Below, piece after piece: positions 47,921-57,284 of a stretch of DNA of 64,000 bases. Within the stretch, counting starts at the first letter, position 1. Every line of letters starts with the position of its first letter. Under the pieces are notes generated by a model. The model searched no databases and was not told the DNA's origin. It saw nothing but the letters and a program-made list of their open reading frames with translations. Position numbers and translations under genes: made by a program. The DNA is from Acinetobacter courvalinii (GTDB taxonomy: Bacteria; Pseudomonadota; Gammaproteobacteria; Pseudomonadales; Moraxellaceae), in assembly GCF_014635545.1 (NCBI RefSeq), contig NZ_BMDA01000003.1:248001-312000 (forward strand). The letters run 5' to 3'.

Positions 47921-49339
47921 TTACAGCACAGGTGGGGTATAGCTTAAGGTTCTGCCTAAAATCCAGAGTAAAAACAGCACCAAAGGTAAATGAACGACCA
48001 GTTGGGTGACGGTAAAACCAATCACGTCTTTGGCTTTGAGTTTTAAAATCCCGAGCATGGGCAGCATAAAGAAGGGGTTGATCAGGTTGGGCAATGCTTC
48101 TGCTGCATTATAAATCTGTACCGACCAGCCGAGATGCACTTGCAGATCATTGGCAGCCTGCATCACATAAGGCGCTTCAATAATCCATTTCCCGCCGCCA
48201 GAGGGTACAAAGAAACCTAGAACGGCAGAATAAATTCCCATCACAATGGCAAAGGTTTCTTTGGAGGCAATCGAAACAAAGAATTCGGCAATATAGTGGG
48301 ATAGGGAAAGATCTTCGCTGTTTAAGGCTTGCGTCATAATAAAGGCGATACTGCCGTAGAGCGGGAACTGGATCAGAATTCCTGAGACCGCAGGCACCGC
48401 CTGACTGACGGCATTGAGAAAATTACGCGGGGTACGGTGTAAGGCCAGACCTAACATTAAAAACACAAAGTTATAGGTATTCAGACTGGAAATGGCAATG
48501 ATGGGATTGGTTTTGGAAAACTCGATAAACATCCAGATCAGGCCTAATGCCACCACAACAATGGTCAACAGTGGCGAGTTTTCCAGCCAGTCGCCAGGTC
48601 GGGTCGATTTGACTTCCGTCTTTTCCTCTTCATCAAAACTCAGCTCAAAATCCTGCATGGTTTTGACGTTATCGCCCTTAGGGGCCGACCAGTAGGCAAT
48701 CGCAATTGAAACAATCACCAAAATTAAAGTCATGAGCAAAGACTGCCACAGGAAAATGGTTTCAGTAAATGGAATCACACCGGTTAGGTTATAGATCGAC
48801 TCAGGCAGACTGGTTTTATTGGCCTGTAATTGTGCTGCAGATGAACTGATGCCCAGTGCCCAGGTCGCACCCATGCCGATAATGGCTGCAGCCGCAGCAG
48901 CGCGATAGTCCATATGCAGTTCTTTACGCTTGGCCAGTGCAATCACCAGTAAGGCGGTTAAAATGGTACTGACCGCCCAATTGACCAGTGAAATAAGCAG
49001 ACTTGTGGTGGCAACCAAGACAATGGCACTACGTCCCGAATGCGGAATACGCGCCATCATCTGAATCAGTTTTTTCACAGGCGCAGACACGGAAACCACG
49101 TAACCGACGATAATCAGCATGGTCATTTGCAGGGTAAAGGGAATTAAGCTCCAGAAACCGTTACCGAACGAACTGGCAACATCTTGGACCGGGGCACCGA
49201 TACAGGTTGCAGCGAATGAAACAATGATGACACCGAGTAAGGCAAAGATATAAGAGTCTGGAAACCATTTTTCCGACCAGTTACTGATCCGTAATGCGAA
49301 ACGCTCCAACAGCGCAGGTTGTTTATTCATCTTAAGCAT
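47921..49339 (-). CDS. atoE: short-chain fatty acid transporter AtoE
   Basis: AtoE-family permeases import short-chain fatty acids such as butyrate and acetoacetate. The 472-residue protein has about 12 hydrophobic segments. Its features are VPSGGGKWIIEAPYV (about residues 384-398), the PNLINPFFMLPMLGILKL stretch, and an N-terminal FALRISNWSEKWFPDSYIF. An ATG at 49330 is an equally possible start. It is downstream of scoAB in the same direction, separated by a hairpin. Confidence 0.9.
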   Translation of the reverse strand: MLKMNKQPALLERFALRISNWSEKWFPDSYIFALLGVIIVSFAATCIGAPVQDVASSFGNGFWSLIPFTLQMTMLIIVGYVVSVSAPVKKLIQMMARIPHSGRSAIVLVATTSLLISLVNWAVSTILTALLVIALAKRKELHMDYRAAAAAAIIGMGATWALGISSSAAQLQANKTSLPESIYNLTGVIPFTETIFLWQSLLMTLILVIVSIAIAYWSAPKGDNVKTMQDFELSFDEEEKTEVKSTRPGDWLENSPLLTIVVVALGLIWMFIEFSKTNPIIAISSLNTYNFVFLMLGLALHRTPRNFLNAVSQAVPAVSGILIQFPLYGSIAFIMTQALNSEDLSLSHYIAEFFVSIASKETFAIVMGIYSAVLGFFVPSGGGKWIIEAPYVMQAANDLQVHLGWSVQIYNAAEALPNLINPFFMLPMLGILKLKAKDVIGFTVTQLVVHLPLVLFLLWILGRTLSYTPPVL

Positions 49340-49404
49340 CCATCTTTGATTGTTATAAAGTTCATTTGTCCTAAATGAATTTTTTGTTGCCTAGAAACGG
49401 CTAA

Positions 49405-49429
49405 AAGTGATGCTCGGAAAGCATCACTT
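49405..49429 (-). terminator. hairpin between scoB and atoE
   Basis: A perfect 10-bp stem (49405-49414 and 49420-49429) with a CGGAA loop is followed on the minus strand by TTTAG. It may be a partial terminator or attenuator that makes atoE expression lower than scoAB. Confidence 0.5.
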
Positions 49430-49458
49430 CAATAAGGGAAATAAAAGGAAGTAATCAG

Positions 49459-50100
49459 TTAAGCTTGGGCTTCAATCAACAGCTCAACACCCGTCGCTTC
49501 CCGGATTTGCTGTTCAGTCACATCAGGGGCTAACTCGACCAGTTTGATGCCTTCAGCAACCACATCCAGTACGCCCAGATCAGTAATGATGCGATGCACC
49601 ACTTTTTGTCCTGTGAGCGGTAAGCTGCACTGTTTGACGATTTTGGCTGTTCCATCTTTGGCATTGTGTTCCATCAACACCACCACGCGTTGTACGCCGG
49701 CAACCAGATCCATGGCACCGCCCATCCCTTTGACCTTTTTGCCCGGAATCATCCAGTTGGCGAGGTCGCCTTGTTCAGAGACTTCCATGGCACCCAGAAT
49801 GGCGATATTGACGTGACCACCACGGATCATGGCGAAGGATTCACTGCTTGAGAAAAAGGCCGCACCTGCACGTGCAGTGACAGTTTGTTTACCTGCATTG
49901 ATTAAATCAGGGTCGAGTTGTTGTTCGGTAGGAAATTCGCCAATGCCGAGTAGACCATTTTCCGATTGCAGCCATACATCCATATCCTCTGGAATGTAGT
50001 TGGCAACCAGTGTTGGCAGGCCAATACCGAGATTGACGTAGAAACCATCCTGTAATTCTTTTGCGGCACGTTGTGCCATTTGTTCACGTGTCCATGCCAT
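49459..50100 (-). CDS. scoB: 3-oxoacid CoA-transferase subunit B
   Basis: Beta subunit of succinyl-CoA:3-oxoacid CoA-transferase (also called AtoA/LpsJ type), which activates acetoacetate. The catalytic Glu47 lies in SENGLLG (residues 46-52). The 213-residue length is usual. It begins 2 bp after the scoA stop. Confidence 0.92.
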   Translation of the reverse strand: MAWTREQMAQRAAKELQDGFYVNLGIGLPTLVANYIPEDMDVWLQSENGLLGIGEFPTEQQLDPDLINAGKQTVTARAGAAFFSSSESFAMIRGGHVNIAILGAMEVSEQGDLANWMIPGKKVKGMGGAMDLVAGVQRVVVLMEHNAKDGTAKIVKQCSLPLTGQKVVHRIITDLGVLDVVAEGIKLVELAPDVTEQQIREATGVELLIEAQA

Positions 50101-50102
50101 GA

Positions 50103-50807
50103 TTATGCGTCCTGTGCTTTTAGGGTTTTTTGTTCGATACGTTTTTCAGGTGTGGCATTCAGTACCACACGATTGACGTAAATGCCCGCTAAATGGATTT
50201 CATCTGGATCAAGTTCGCCAATCTCAACGATCTGTTCAACTTCGGCAATGGTAATTTTTCCAGCCATGGCACATTCAGGGTTGAAGTTTTGCGCGGTTTT
50301 ACGGAATACCAGATTGCCGGCTTTATCCGCTTTATAGGCTTTAACCAGTGCCACATCTGCGGTCAATGACGGTTCAAGGATATAGGTGCGACCATTAAAT
50401 TCACGTTGTTCCTTTCCTTCAGCCACCAAGGTACCTGCACCTGTTGCGGTATAAAAGGCAGGAATGCCTGCGCCCCCAGCACGTAATTTTTCGGCGAGTG
50501 TGCCTTGAGGTGTGAGTTCAACCTCAAGTTCGCCATTTAGATACTGGCGTTCGAATTCTTTATTTTCGCCTACATAAGACGAGATCATTTTTTTAATTTG
50601 TCGGGTCTTGAGCAGCACACCCAAGCCAAAATCATCAATGCCTGCATTATTGGAAATACAGGTCAGGCCAGTTACACCTGTGTCTTTTAGCGCTTGGATC
50701 AATGCCTCAGGAATACCGCATAGGCCAAAACCGCCCACTGCAAAGGTCTGCTGATCTTGCACCACATCTTGTAGTGCCAGTGCTGCGGTTGAATAGACTT
50801 TATTCAT
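50103..50807 (-). CDS. scoA: 3-oxoacid CoA-transferase subunit A
   Basis: Alpha subunit of the CoA-transferase. ATG 50807 is preferred, with AGGTG 8 bp upstream; the upstream GTG reading adds three residues. The family motif [10 protein letters not shown] is at about residues 25-34 and the [13 protein letters not shown] loop is at about 52-64. The 234 residues match the SCOT A type. It forms a unit with scoB. Confidence 0.92.
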   Translation of the reverse strand: MNKVYSTAALALQDVVQDQQTFAVGGFGLCGIPEALIQALKDTGVTGLTCISNNAGIDDFGLGVLLKTRQIKKMISSYVGENKEFERQYLNGELEVELTPQGTLAEKLRAGGAGIPAFYTATGAGTLVAEGKEQREFNGRTYILEPSLTADVALVKAYKADKAGNLVFRKTAQNFNPECAMAGKITIAEVEQIVEIGELDPDEIHLAGIYVNRVVLNATPEKRIEQKTLKAQDA

Positions 50808-50985
50808 TTTTTTCACCTGTAAATTCCTTGGTTTCTATTAGTTTTAGCACTCAGGGATTATTTACAGAAGTTTAAATTTCTAAAGGATTAATGAGGGAAA
50901 CTCATTAATACCAGAAAATTCATCGATTTCACTCAAAAGGGCGCTATGACGGGCGAGTTGGTCTTGGTGTAGTGACTGCAAGGAC

Positions 50986-51870
50986 TTAGCCAAAATCATG
51001 TTGTAGCAGGATCTCGATAAACTCGGCTGAAATATTGGAAAGCTCAAAATCTTTTTTATAGACAATGCCAATCGCTTGCGGCAGTTTACCATCTTCAATT
51101 TCAATCAGAACGTTATGTTCCTTGTCGATAAAATTCTGAAAATGGCGGGGAATGGCACTAACGCCCATATCCAGTGCCACAAAGCTGGAGAGGGAACTGA
51201 TCTGATGACATTCAACTTTTAAATCTAAAGTCAGATGATTTTTAAGACAGTTTTCTTCAATCAGGTGACGAACAATGGAGGGATGCTGCAAGGTCACAAA
51301 GGGATTGGCGCACAGCTGTTTCCAACTGATCGAATCTGCACTTGCCAGTGAATGCGTCTTGGGCAACAGCGCCAGAAAATCTTCCTCAAATAAGGGCTTA
51401 AATTCCAGTTGATCATTGCGTGGCGGTTCAAAGCAAATCCCGATTTCAAAAATACCATCCTGCACATTTTCCAGTACTTTCTCATTGGGAATATCATGAA
51501 TGGAAAAGCTGATATTGGGATGCTTGGCTAAGAAGCTATGAATCACTTGTGGCAAAATCGCATGGGTGACAAAGGGCATCGAGGCAATATTGAGGGTGCC
51601 GCGATTGAGTTTAAAACGTTGTTTAACATCCTTTTCCATATCCTCCCAGTTGGCCAGTAATTTCTTGGCATAGGGAATCAGTGATTTTCCTTCCTGTGTC
51701 AGCTCGACCCGACGGGTATTGCGCTTAAACAGCTTGCCCCCAAGTTCTTCTTCCAGTGATTTGATACTCAAACTTAACGCAGACTGACTGAGATGCAGTT
51801 CAGCAGAGGCATTTGCATAATTCAGGGTACGCGTCAGCGCAAGAAATGCCTTGAGTTGCTTAAGTGTCAT
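50986..51870 (-). CDS. LysR-family transcriptional regulator
   Basis: This 294-residue regulator has an N-terminal winged helix (TLKQLKAFLALTRTLNYANA, residues 2-21, with LHLSQSALSLSIKSLEEELG following). The C-terminal substrate domain carries GTLNIASMPFVTHAILP. It is divergent from the GntP-type permease and bdhA genes and upstream of scoAB on the other strand, so it probably controls ketone-body use. The effector is unknown. Confidence 0.9.
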   Translation of the reverse strand: MTLKQLKAFLALTRTLNYANASAELHLSQSALSLSIKSLEEELGGKLFKRNTRRVELTQEGKSLIPYAKKLLANWEDMEKDVKQRFKLNRGTLNIASMPFVTHAILPQVIHSFLAKHPNISFSIHDIPNEKVLENVQDGIFEIGICFEPPRNDQLEFKPLFEEDFLALLPKTHSLASADSISWKQLCANPFVTLQHPSIVRHLIEENCLKNHLTLDLKVECHQISSLSSFVALDMGVSAIPRHFQNFIDKEHNVLIEIEDGKLPQAIGIVYKKDFELSNISAEFIEILLQHDFG

Positions 51871-52376
51871 GTTCAGTCGCCTGTTCGGAAAGTTTTTGAT
51901 TTATATGGTGTAATTTATAAAAAAAACAGCACATTGTGACTGGCATTTTTGTTAATTCGGTAGCGAGAGGCAAGCCGTTTGTTTTTAACTCAAGGACAAA
52001 TGATTATTCACTCACTTTATCTCAATATCGAAAAATGGATTTTAAAAAGAATAAGCTAAATATAATTTGATGAGATTGATGAGTATTTTTGAACAGTTAA
52101 TTTGTTTTACTAATCAATTAAATTATTTGCTGTTAATTTATATAATATATTGATTTTTATTAAAAAATAAAATGATGTATTTTGTTTTAATCGTCTTGTT
52201 TTTTATGGTTTTAATGCTATTTTAAAATACGTTTGAGCATGTATCTTTGTTTTGAGATGCTGTATTGCCATCGGCAGTTTCTTGATTTTATTTATGGTTA
52301 GGATAACCACCACACAGTATAAAAAAAATAATCTGGTTGACCCTGACATATATTCTTTGGAATGGAGTAAAAGAAT
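51871..52376. other. AT-rich divergent promoter region
   Basis: 506 bases between the LysR gene and the GntP-type permease gene are strongly AT-rich at 52040-52220. It should hold the LysR autoregulatory site and the permease promoter. No gene or specific operator was recognised. Confidence 0.45.
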
Positions 52377-53801
52377 ATGTGGGACTTATTTGTCATTCTG
52401 CTGTCTTTAGGCTTGCTGATGTACACGGCCTATCGCGGTTTTTCCGTCATTCTCATGGCGCCGTTATGCGCCTTGCTGGCAGTCTTTCTGATTAACCCCG
52501 CCAATGTGCTGCCGTTTTATTCGGGCGTTTTCATGCCAAAGATGGTCAATTTCATTAAAGACTATTTTCTGGTGTTCCTGCTGGGGGCGATCTTTGGCAA
52601 AGTGGTAGAAATGTCGGGCATTGCCGAGTCGATTGCCCGCACCATTGTCAACTGGATTGGTGCCAAGAAAGCCATTTTAACCGTGGTCTTACTCGGTGCC
52701 ATTCTGACCTATAGCGGTGTCAGCCTGTTCGTGGCGGTATTTGCGATTTATCCATTTGCCAATCAGCTGTTCCAACAAGCCAATATTCCAAAACGTCTGA
52801 TTCCCGGCACCATTGCCTTAGGCGCATTTACATTCACCATGGATGCCTTGCCGGGGACACCGCAAATTCAGAACGTAATTCCAACCACGTTCTTTGGCAC
52901 CAATATCTATGCTGCACCATTTTTAGGTGTGATCGGGGCGATTTTTGTCTTGGGGATGGGGCTGCTGTATTTGGAGTCACGCCGTAAAGCTGCGGCTCGT
53001 GCAGGTGAGGGCTATGCAGGTTTTGCTATTGAAGATGTAGCCACGCAAACGACAGCTGATGTTGAATCATCAACCCAAAGCAATAGTTCAGTACTGCGTC
53101 AATGCATGGCCTTTGTGCCATTGATTCTGGTTGCGGTGATGAACCGTTATCTGTCCACAGCCATCAAAGAATGGTATCCGAATGGTTTTGATTTTAATGC
53201 CATTGGTTTAGCCAACTACACGGTAGATGTTGCAAAAACAGGGGCGATTTGGGCAGTCGGTTTGGCCTTGATTGTCGGGATTATTGCGGCGATCTTGTTC
53301 GATTATCAGCGCGTAGTGACCAACTTTAAAGAAGGGGTGAATGCCAGTATCAGTGGTTCATTGCTGGCGGTGATGAATACTGCTTCAGAATATGGCTTCG
53401 GTGCGATTATTGCGGCATTGCCAGGCTTCGCTTTGATTAGCCATGCACTCGGTACTACCTTTACCAATCCTTTGGTCAATGGGGCTGTGACCACGACCGT
53501 ATTGGCAGGGATTACCGGTTCAGCCTCGGGCGGGATGAGTATTGCCCTGAGTGCGATGGCAGAAACCTATAACGCTGCCATTGTCGCAGCAGGAATTCCA
53601 CCGGAAGTGATGCACCGTGTGGTGGCGATGGCCTCGGGCGGTATGGACACACTCCCCCATAATGGCGCGGTAATTACCTTGCTTGCCGTTACAGGCTTAA
53701 CCCATAAGCAATCCTATAAAGATATTTTCGCAGTGACGATTATTAAAACCTTGGCGGTATTTGTGGTGATTGCTGCATTTACATGGTTCGGGATTGTATA
53801 A
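52377..53801 (+). CDS. GntP-family permease (probable 3-hydroxybutyrate permease)
   Basis: The 474-residue inner-membrane permease has about 12 hydrophobic segments. It shares the GntP-family blocks FTMDALPGTPQIQNVIPT (about residues 152-169), TGSASGGMSIAL (about 379-390) and ASGGMDTLPHNGAVITLL (about 418-435). The gene directly downstream is 3-hydroxybutyrate dehydrogenase, so the substrate is likely 3-hydroxybutyrate. The start is at ATG 52377. Confidence 0.87.
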   Translation: MWDLFVILLSLGLLMYTAYRGFSVILMAPLCALLAVFLINPANVLPFYSGVFMPKMVNFIKDYFLVFLLGAIFGKVVEMSGIAESIARTIVNWIGAKKAILTVVLLGAILTYSGVSLFVAVFAIYPFANQLFQQANIPKRLIPGTIALGAFTFTMDALPGTPQIQNVIPTTFFGTNIYAAPFLGVIGAIFVLGMGLLYLESRRKAAARAGEGYAGFAIEDVATQTTADVESSTQSNSSVLRQCMAFVPLILVAVMNRYLSTAIKEWYPNGFDFNAIGLANYTVDVAKTGAIWAVGLALIVGIIAAILFDYQRVVTNFKEGVNASISGSLLAVMNTASEYGFGAIIAALPGFALISHALGTTFTNPLVNGAVTTTVLAGITGSASGGMSIALSAMAETYNAAIVAAGIPPEVMHRVVAMASGGMDTLPHNGAVITLLAVTGLTHKQSYKDIFAVTIIKTLAVFVVIAAFTWFGIV

Positions 53802-53872
53802 GACATATTTTAATTTGAGCTTGCCCATAATAAGGGCGAGCAATCCAGATAAACAAAAACAGGAGTAGCACC

Positions 53873-54658
53873 GTGACTCAACAACTTGAAGCCAAAGTGG
53901 CCTTTATTACCGGTTCAGCCAGTGGCATTGGTCTGGAAATTGCGAAAAAATTTGCGCAGGAAGGCGCCAAAGTGGTGATTTCTGATGTCAATGCCGAGAA
54001 ATGCCAGCAAGCGGTGGAACAGTTAAAACAGCAAGGATTTGAAGCCTTGTCTGCGCCTTGTGATGTAACTGATGAACAGGCTTATAAAGCCGCGATTGAT
54101 TTGACTACACAAACCTTTGGGTGTCTGGATATCCTGATCAATAATGCCGGTTTTCAGCATGTTGCAGCGATTGAAGACTTTTCAACCGAGATTTACCAGA
54201 AACTAGTCCAAGTGATGCTGACAGGTTCATTTATCGGGATTAAACATGCATTTCCAATCATGAAAGCACAACAATATGGCCGGATTATCAATATGTCTTC
54301 GATCAATGGATTGATTGGTTTTGCCGGAAAGGCGGGTTATAACAGCGCCAAGCATGGGGTGATTGGTTTGACCAAAGTGGCAGCTCTGGAATGTGCCCGT
54401 GATGGGATTACTGTGAATGCACTCTGCCCAGGCTATGTGGATACACCATTGGTGCGTGGGCAAATTGCGGACTTGGCCAAAACCCGTAATGTGAGTCTGG
54501 AAAGTGCTTTGGAGGATGTGATTTTAGCCATGGTGCCGCAGAAGCGTTTACTCAGCGTGGAGGAAATTGCCGACTATGCGATTTTCCTAGCCAGCAACAA
54601 AGGGGCAGGGATTACAGGGCAGGCGGTGGTAATGGATGGGGGTTATACCGCACAGTAA
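53873..54658 (+). CDS. bdhA: 3-hydroxybutyrate dehydrogenase
   Basis: This short-chain dehydrogenase oxidises D-3-hydroxybutyrate to acetoacetate with NAD. The cofactor motif TGSASGIG (residues 14-21), NNAG (residues 90-93), catalytic Ser (SSINGLIGFAGK), and YNSAKHG (Tyr/Lys) are all present. The HBDH marker is the 261-residue length with PGYVDTPLVRGQI. The start is GTG at 53873 with AGGAG. It forms an operon with the permease; acetoacetate then goes to ScoAB. Confidence 0.92.
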   Translation: MTQQLEAKVAFITGSASGIGLEIAKKFAQEGAKVVISDVNAEKCQQAVEQLKQQGFEALSAPCDVTDEQAYKAAIDLTTQTFGCLDILINNAGFQHVAAIEDFSTEIYQKLVQVMLTGSFIGIKHAFPIMKAQQYGRIINMSSINGLIGFAGKAGYNSAKHGVIGLTKVAALECARDGITVNALCPGYVDTPLVRGQIADLAKTRNVSLESALEDVILAMVPQKRLLSVEEIADYAIFLASNKGAGITGQAVVMDGGYTAQ

Positions 54659-54673
54659 TCCGTTTACGTGATT

Positions 54674-54704
54674 AAAAAAGCCGCTCAATTGGGCGGCTCT
54701 TTTA
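54674..54704 (+). terminator. rho-independent terminator of bdhA
   Basis: AGCCGCTC (54679-54686) pairs with GGGCGGCT (54691-54698) with one wobble around an AATT loop, followed by CTTTTAT. It may also serve the convergent lipoprotein gene. Confidence 0.75.
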
Positions 54705-54722
54705 TGAAATGACAGTGATGAG

Positions 54723-55331
54723 TTAGCACAGCGCAATGCGTTTAATTTTTTCATCTGTTAAGAAAAACACAGATGTTGCACAGGTTTCTTCTAAAACATT
54801 GACAGAAATACCATCACCTTTGAACTTTAGATAATGTTTTGGGTCAATTTGCTCATCAGCTAAGATATTTCCATCTTCATCAAAGCGATAATCTTCATCC
54901 ACGTAAATATCTGTTTTAGGTGCAACTTCAAAAGTTCCGAAAATATCAAGGTCATAATCTTTATCTGTATTTTCGTAGTAATAAACTTTGTTGCTATTTG
55001 AGATACGGAATTCAAAGAGATATTTCATTCCTTTTTTATTTGGGTTTTTCAGCACTCGAAAGGTATCCAGATTTCCATCGCCATCAAAGTCAATAAACAA
55101 AGGCTTTTTGAGATGGGTTGTATCGACTGAATAGCCTTTTGGTAGTGGGGTTGAATTATTGGCGAGATAATCGGATTCGGGTGTAGCAGCAATAAGCACA
55201 GGTTCTGACACGGCTTGAGTCTGTTGAGCTGCCTTTTGAATGGGTTGATCGCTTTCTGCTGATGTTTTTGGTTTTTCATTACATCCAGCGAGCAAAATAA
55301 ATGAGGTGAGTAATAGGACTTTATTCTTCAT
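54723..55331 (-). CDS. hypothetical lipoprotein with DxDxDG motif
   Basis: This 202-residue lipoprotein has its lipobox at LLAGC (Cys17). A low-complexity Gln/Ser/Pro linker follows to about residue 60. The folded part holds FDGDGNLDTF (about 84-93), a calcium-type DxDxDG motif, and ends with two Cys (CATSVFFLT...IALC) that could form a disulfide. It could belong to a VCBS/FG-GAP-like or other secreted family. I do not recognise it. It is single, convergent to bdhA and divergent from the next gene. Confidence 0.6.
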   Translation of the reverse strand: MKNKVLLLTSFILLAGCNEKPKTSAESDQPIQKAAQQTQAVSEPVLIAATPESDYLANNSTPLPKGYSVDTTHLKKPLFIDFDGDGNLDTFRVLKNPNKKGMKYLFEFRISNSNKVYYYENTDKDYDLDIFGTFEVAPKTDIYVDEDYRFDEDGNILADEQIDPKHYLKFKGDGISVNVLEETCATSVFFLTDEKIKRIALC

Positions 55332-55493
55332 ACAATTTGAGTATTTAAATGATGATGTATATAACAGATTTTAGCTTAAAAGTTGGATCTGTCATTTTTA
55401 ATGTTTAATTCAAATTGAGGAGTATGAGAACTTTCTTTAGTCGATATTTTTTGAGTTAGAATGAACCTGCCTTTAATTCTAATACGACTTCAT

Positions 55494-56081
55494 ATGAACA
55501 ATAAATTTGTCAGTTTTTGCTTTTTATCAGTCTGTTTAACTCAAATAAACCAAGCCCAAGCAACGCCATTCAAGACGTATCAATCTGAGCCATTGCATTG
55601 TGGCGAAGCGACTTTTCAAGTGATTTCATCCTGTTATGATCCCGATGAAGGCGCATTGAGAGGAAGTGGCGGCGTCATGCGTGAATCTTGTCAATTCAGT
55701 CATTTGCTGGTGAACTGGAAAGGACAGCAAAAGCGCATTGATTTTCCCATCGCAACAGCAGAGCAAATGCAGCAATTAAAAAGCAAAGGCTATAGGTTGC
55801 AAAAAGTGATTCGCCAAGGGGATTGGTCACCACAAAGTTTGGCCTGTGGTCAGGTCAAAGGCATTGACGGGTATTTTGTGGTGGTCAATCAATCAACCAC
55901 CAATGATTTGAATCAAGAGTACTTGGGCAAAGGATCGTTGAGTGAAGAACCTGTGTTACTGAATCTGAATGGCACGATGACCAGTAATGCACTGAGACAA
56001 AAAATTTATCCCTTGCTGAAACAGGATAAAGTTAAAATCACCAAAGTCGTTTCAGCCAATGCCTTATTTGGCGATGAGTAA
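55494..56081 (+). CDS. hypothetical secreted protein
   Basis: The 195-residue exported protein starts at ATG 55494, which fits its signal peptide (MNNKFVSFCFLSVCL, cleaved near AQA-TPF); an ATG at 55461 would add eleven residues. Four or more Cys lie in the mature protein (HCGEATF, SSCYDPDE, ESCQF, ACGQ) and suggest disulfides. No domain was recognised. It is single. Confidence 0.6.
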   Translation: MNNKFVSFCFLSVCLTQINQAQATPFKTYQSEPLHCGEATFQVISSCYDPDEGALRGSGGVMRESCQFSHLLVNWKGQQKRIDFPIATAEQMQQLKSKGYRLQKVIRQGDWSPQSLACGQVKGIDGYFVVVNQSTTNDLNQEYLGKGSLSEEPVLLNLNGTMTSNALRQKIYPLLKQDKVKITKVVSANALFGDE

Positions 56082-56184
56082 AGCTTCGTTCAGCGACTGG
56101 TTTATCCAAACACGATATTGAAAGTGTTTGCTGACTTTGTCGGTTAATTATTGCTACACTTTTTTATTTTTAGGCAGATGCGTG

Positions 56185-57204
56185 ATGTCTTTTGATCTTA
56201 AAGTCAGTTTAAAGAAAAGGGCTGAACCTTCCTCACAGCAGAAGAAGCTGAATCGTCTGATTGATCAAATAGAACAGCAAAAAATCAGCCTTGCCACATG
56301 GCAGAATGCGCAAGCCGAGATTCAACAGCACACAAGGCAAAAGCTGATGCCTGTGTATAGCGAATTGCATGAAATCCTGTTTCAGCAGTTGGATCAACTT
56401 TGGAATTTGTTGCAACAGCATGAGTTTTCCAAAACTAATATGCAGCAACTGGATGAAAAAATTGCCCAGCTTGCCCAACTGTTAAAGCGTTCCAAGATAT
56501 TGAAGGATGAACAGTTAAAACTGGTCAAGCAGATTGATACTTTTTATCAGCAACACGCCCAGCAATCGATTAAAAAGACTAAAAAAGTACAGTCAGCCAA
56601 GTTTGAACAGCATCAAAGTTTTGAGCACAGTACGGCATCAGAAGAAGATGACTTTGAACAATATGCGGCCGAGCAGCAACAGGCACGAGAAAAGGCCAAG
56701 CAACTTAGACAGCAACAGAAACGTGAACAAGCTGAGCAAATGGCAGCGCAATCGCTGAAAACCGTGTATTTAAAAATTGCTGCGATGATTCACCCTGACC
56801 GTGAGCAAGACGAGACCAAGAAAAAAGAAAAAACTGAGTTATTCCAACAAGCGAGTCAGGCCTATGAACAGCAGGATTTGTTTTATTTACTCAAACTTCA
56901 ATTACAGCTTGAGCAGAATAAAGGTGTCGGGACGAAAGAGTTATCGGCAGAGCAAGTAAAGTTCTATAAACTGGCTTTGGATGCACAGAGTCAGCAGCTT
57001 GAAAGTCAAATTGATGAGATTTTAGATTCTTTTCAATTGGCTAAGAAAGTCAAAGCTGAGCATCTGCATATTAGTGATGTGTATAAAGCCATAGATGCAG
57101 ATTGTGCCGAGTTAAAGCAGCAATTGAAGTGGGAAAAAGAGCGTTTAAAGTATATGAAAAAGGTGAGTGGGGTGGAGATGTTGTTAGGGCATGGGGTTTT
57201 ATAA
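56185..57204 (+). CDS. J-domain-type protein with coiled coils
   Basis: The 339-residue cytoplasmic protein starts at ATG 56185 (MSFDLKVSL). Long Gln/Lys/Glu-rich coiled coils span about residues 17-185. The segment TVYLKIAAMIHPDRE (193-207) carries the HPD motif (203-205) that stimulates DnaK. A second helical part follows. The J domain is central, not N-terminal, and no Gly/Phe or Zn region is seen, so it is a type III J protein. An atypical substrate adaptor is likely; its client is unknown. It is single and precedes the ATPase-nuclease gene on the other strand. Confidence 0.7.
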   Translation: MSFDLKVSLKKRAEPSSQQKKLNRLIDQIEQQKISLATWQNAQAEIQQHTRQKLMPVYSELHEILFQQLDQLWNLLQQHEFSKTNMQQLDEKIAQLAQLLKRSKILKDEQLKLVKQIDTFYQQHAQQSIKKTKKVQSAKFEQHQSFEHSTASEEDDFEQYAAEQQQAREKAKQLRQQQKREQAEQMAAQSLKTVYLKIAAMIHPDREQDETKKKEKTELFQQASQAYEQQDLFYLLKLQLQLEQNKGVGTKELSAEQVKFYKLALDAQSQQLESQIDEILDSFQLAKKVKAEHLHISDVYKAIDADCAELKQQLKWEKERLKYMKKVSGVEMLLGHGVL

Positions 57205-57228
57205 ACCTCTCCTAAGTAGAGAGGTTAA
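57204..57228 (+). terminator. short hairpin after the J-domain gene
   Basis: AACCTCTC (57204-57211) pairs with GAGAGGTT (57219-57226) at the stop codon. The following AATTTATT is only weakly T-rich. Confidence 0.5.
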
Positions 57229-57284
57229 TTTATTCAACGTGAAATTGTATAATTAATTTATAAAGACTTTTTAGACTCCATGAC

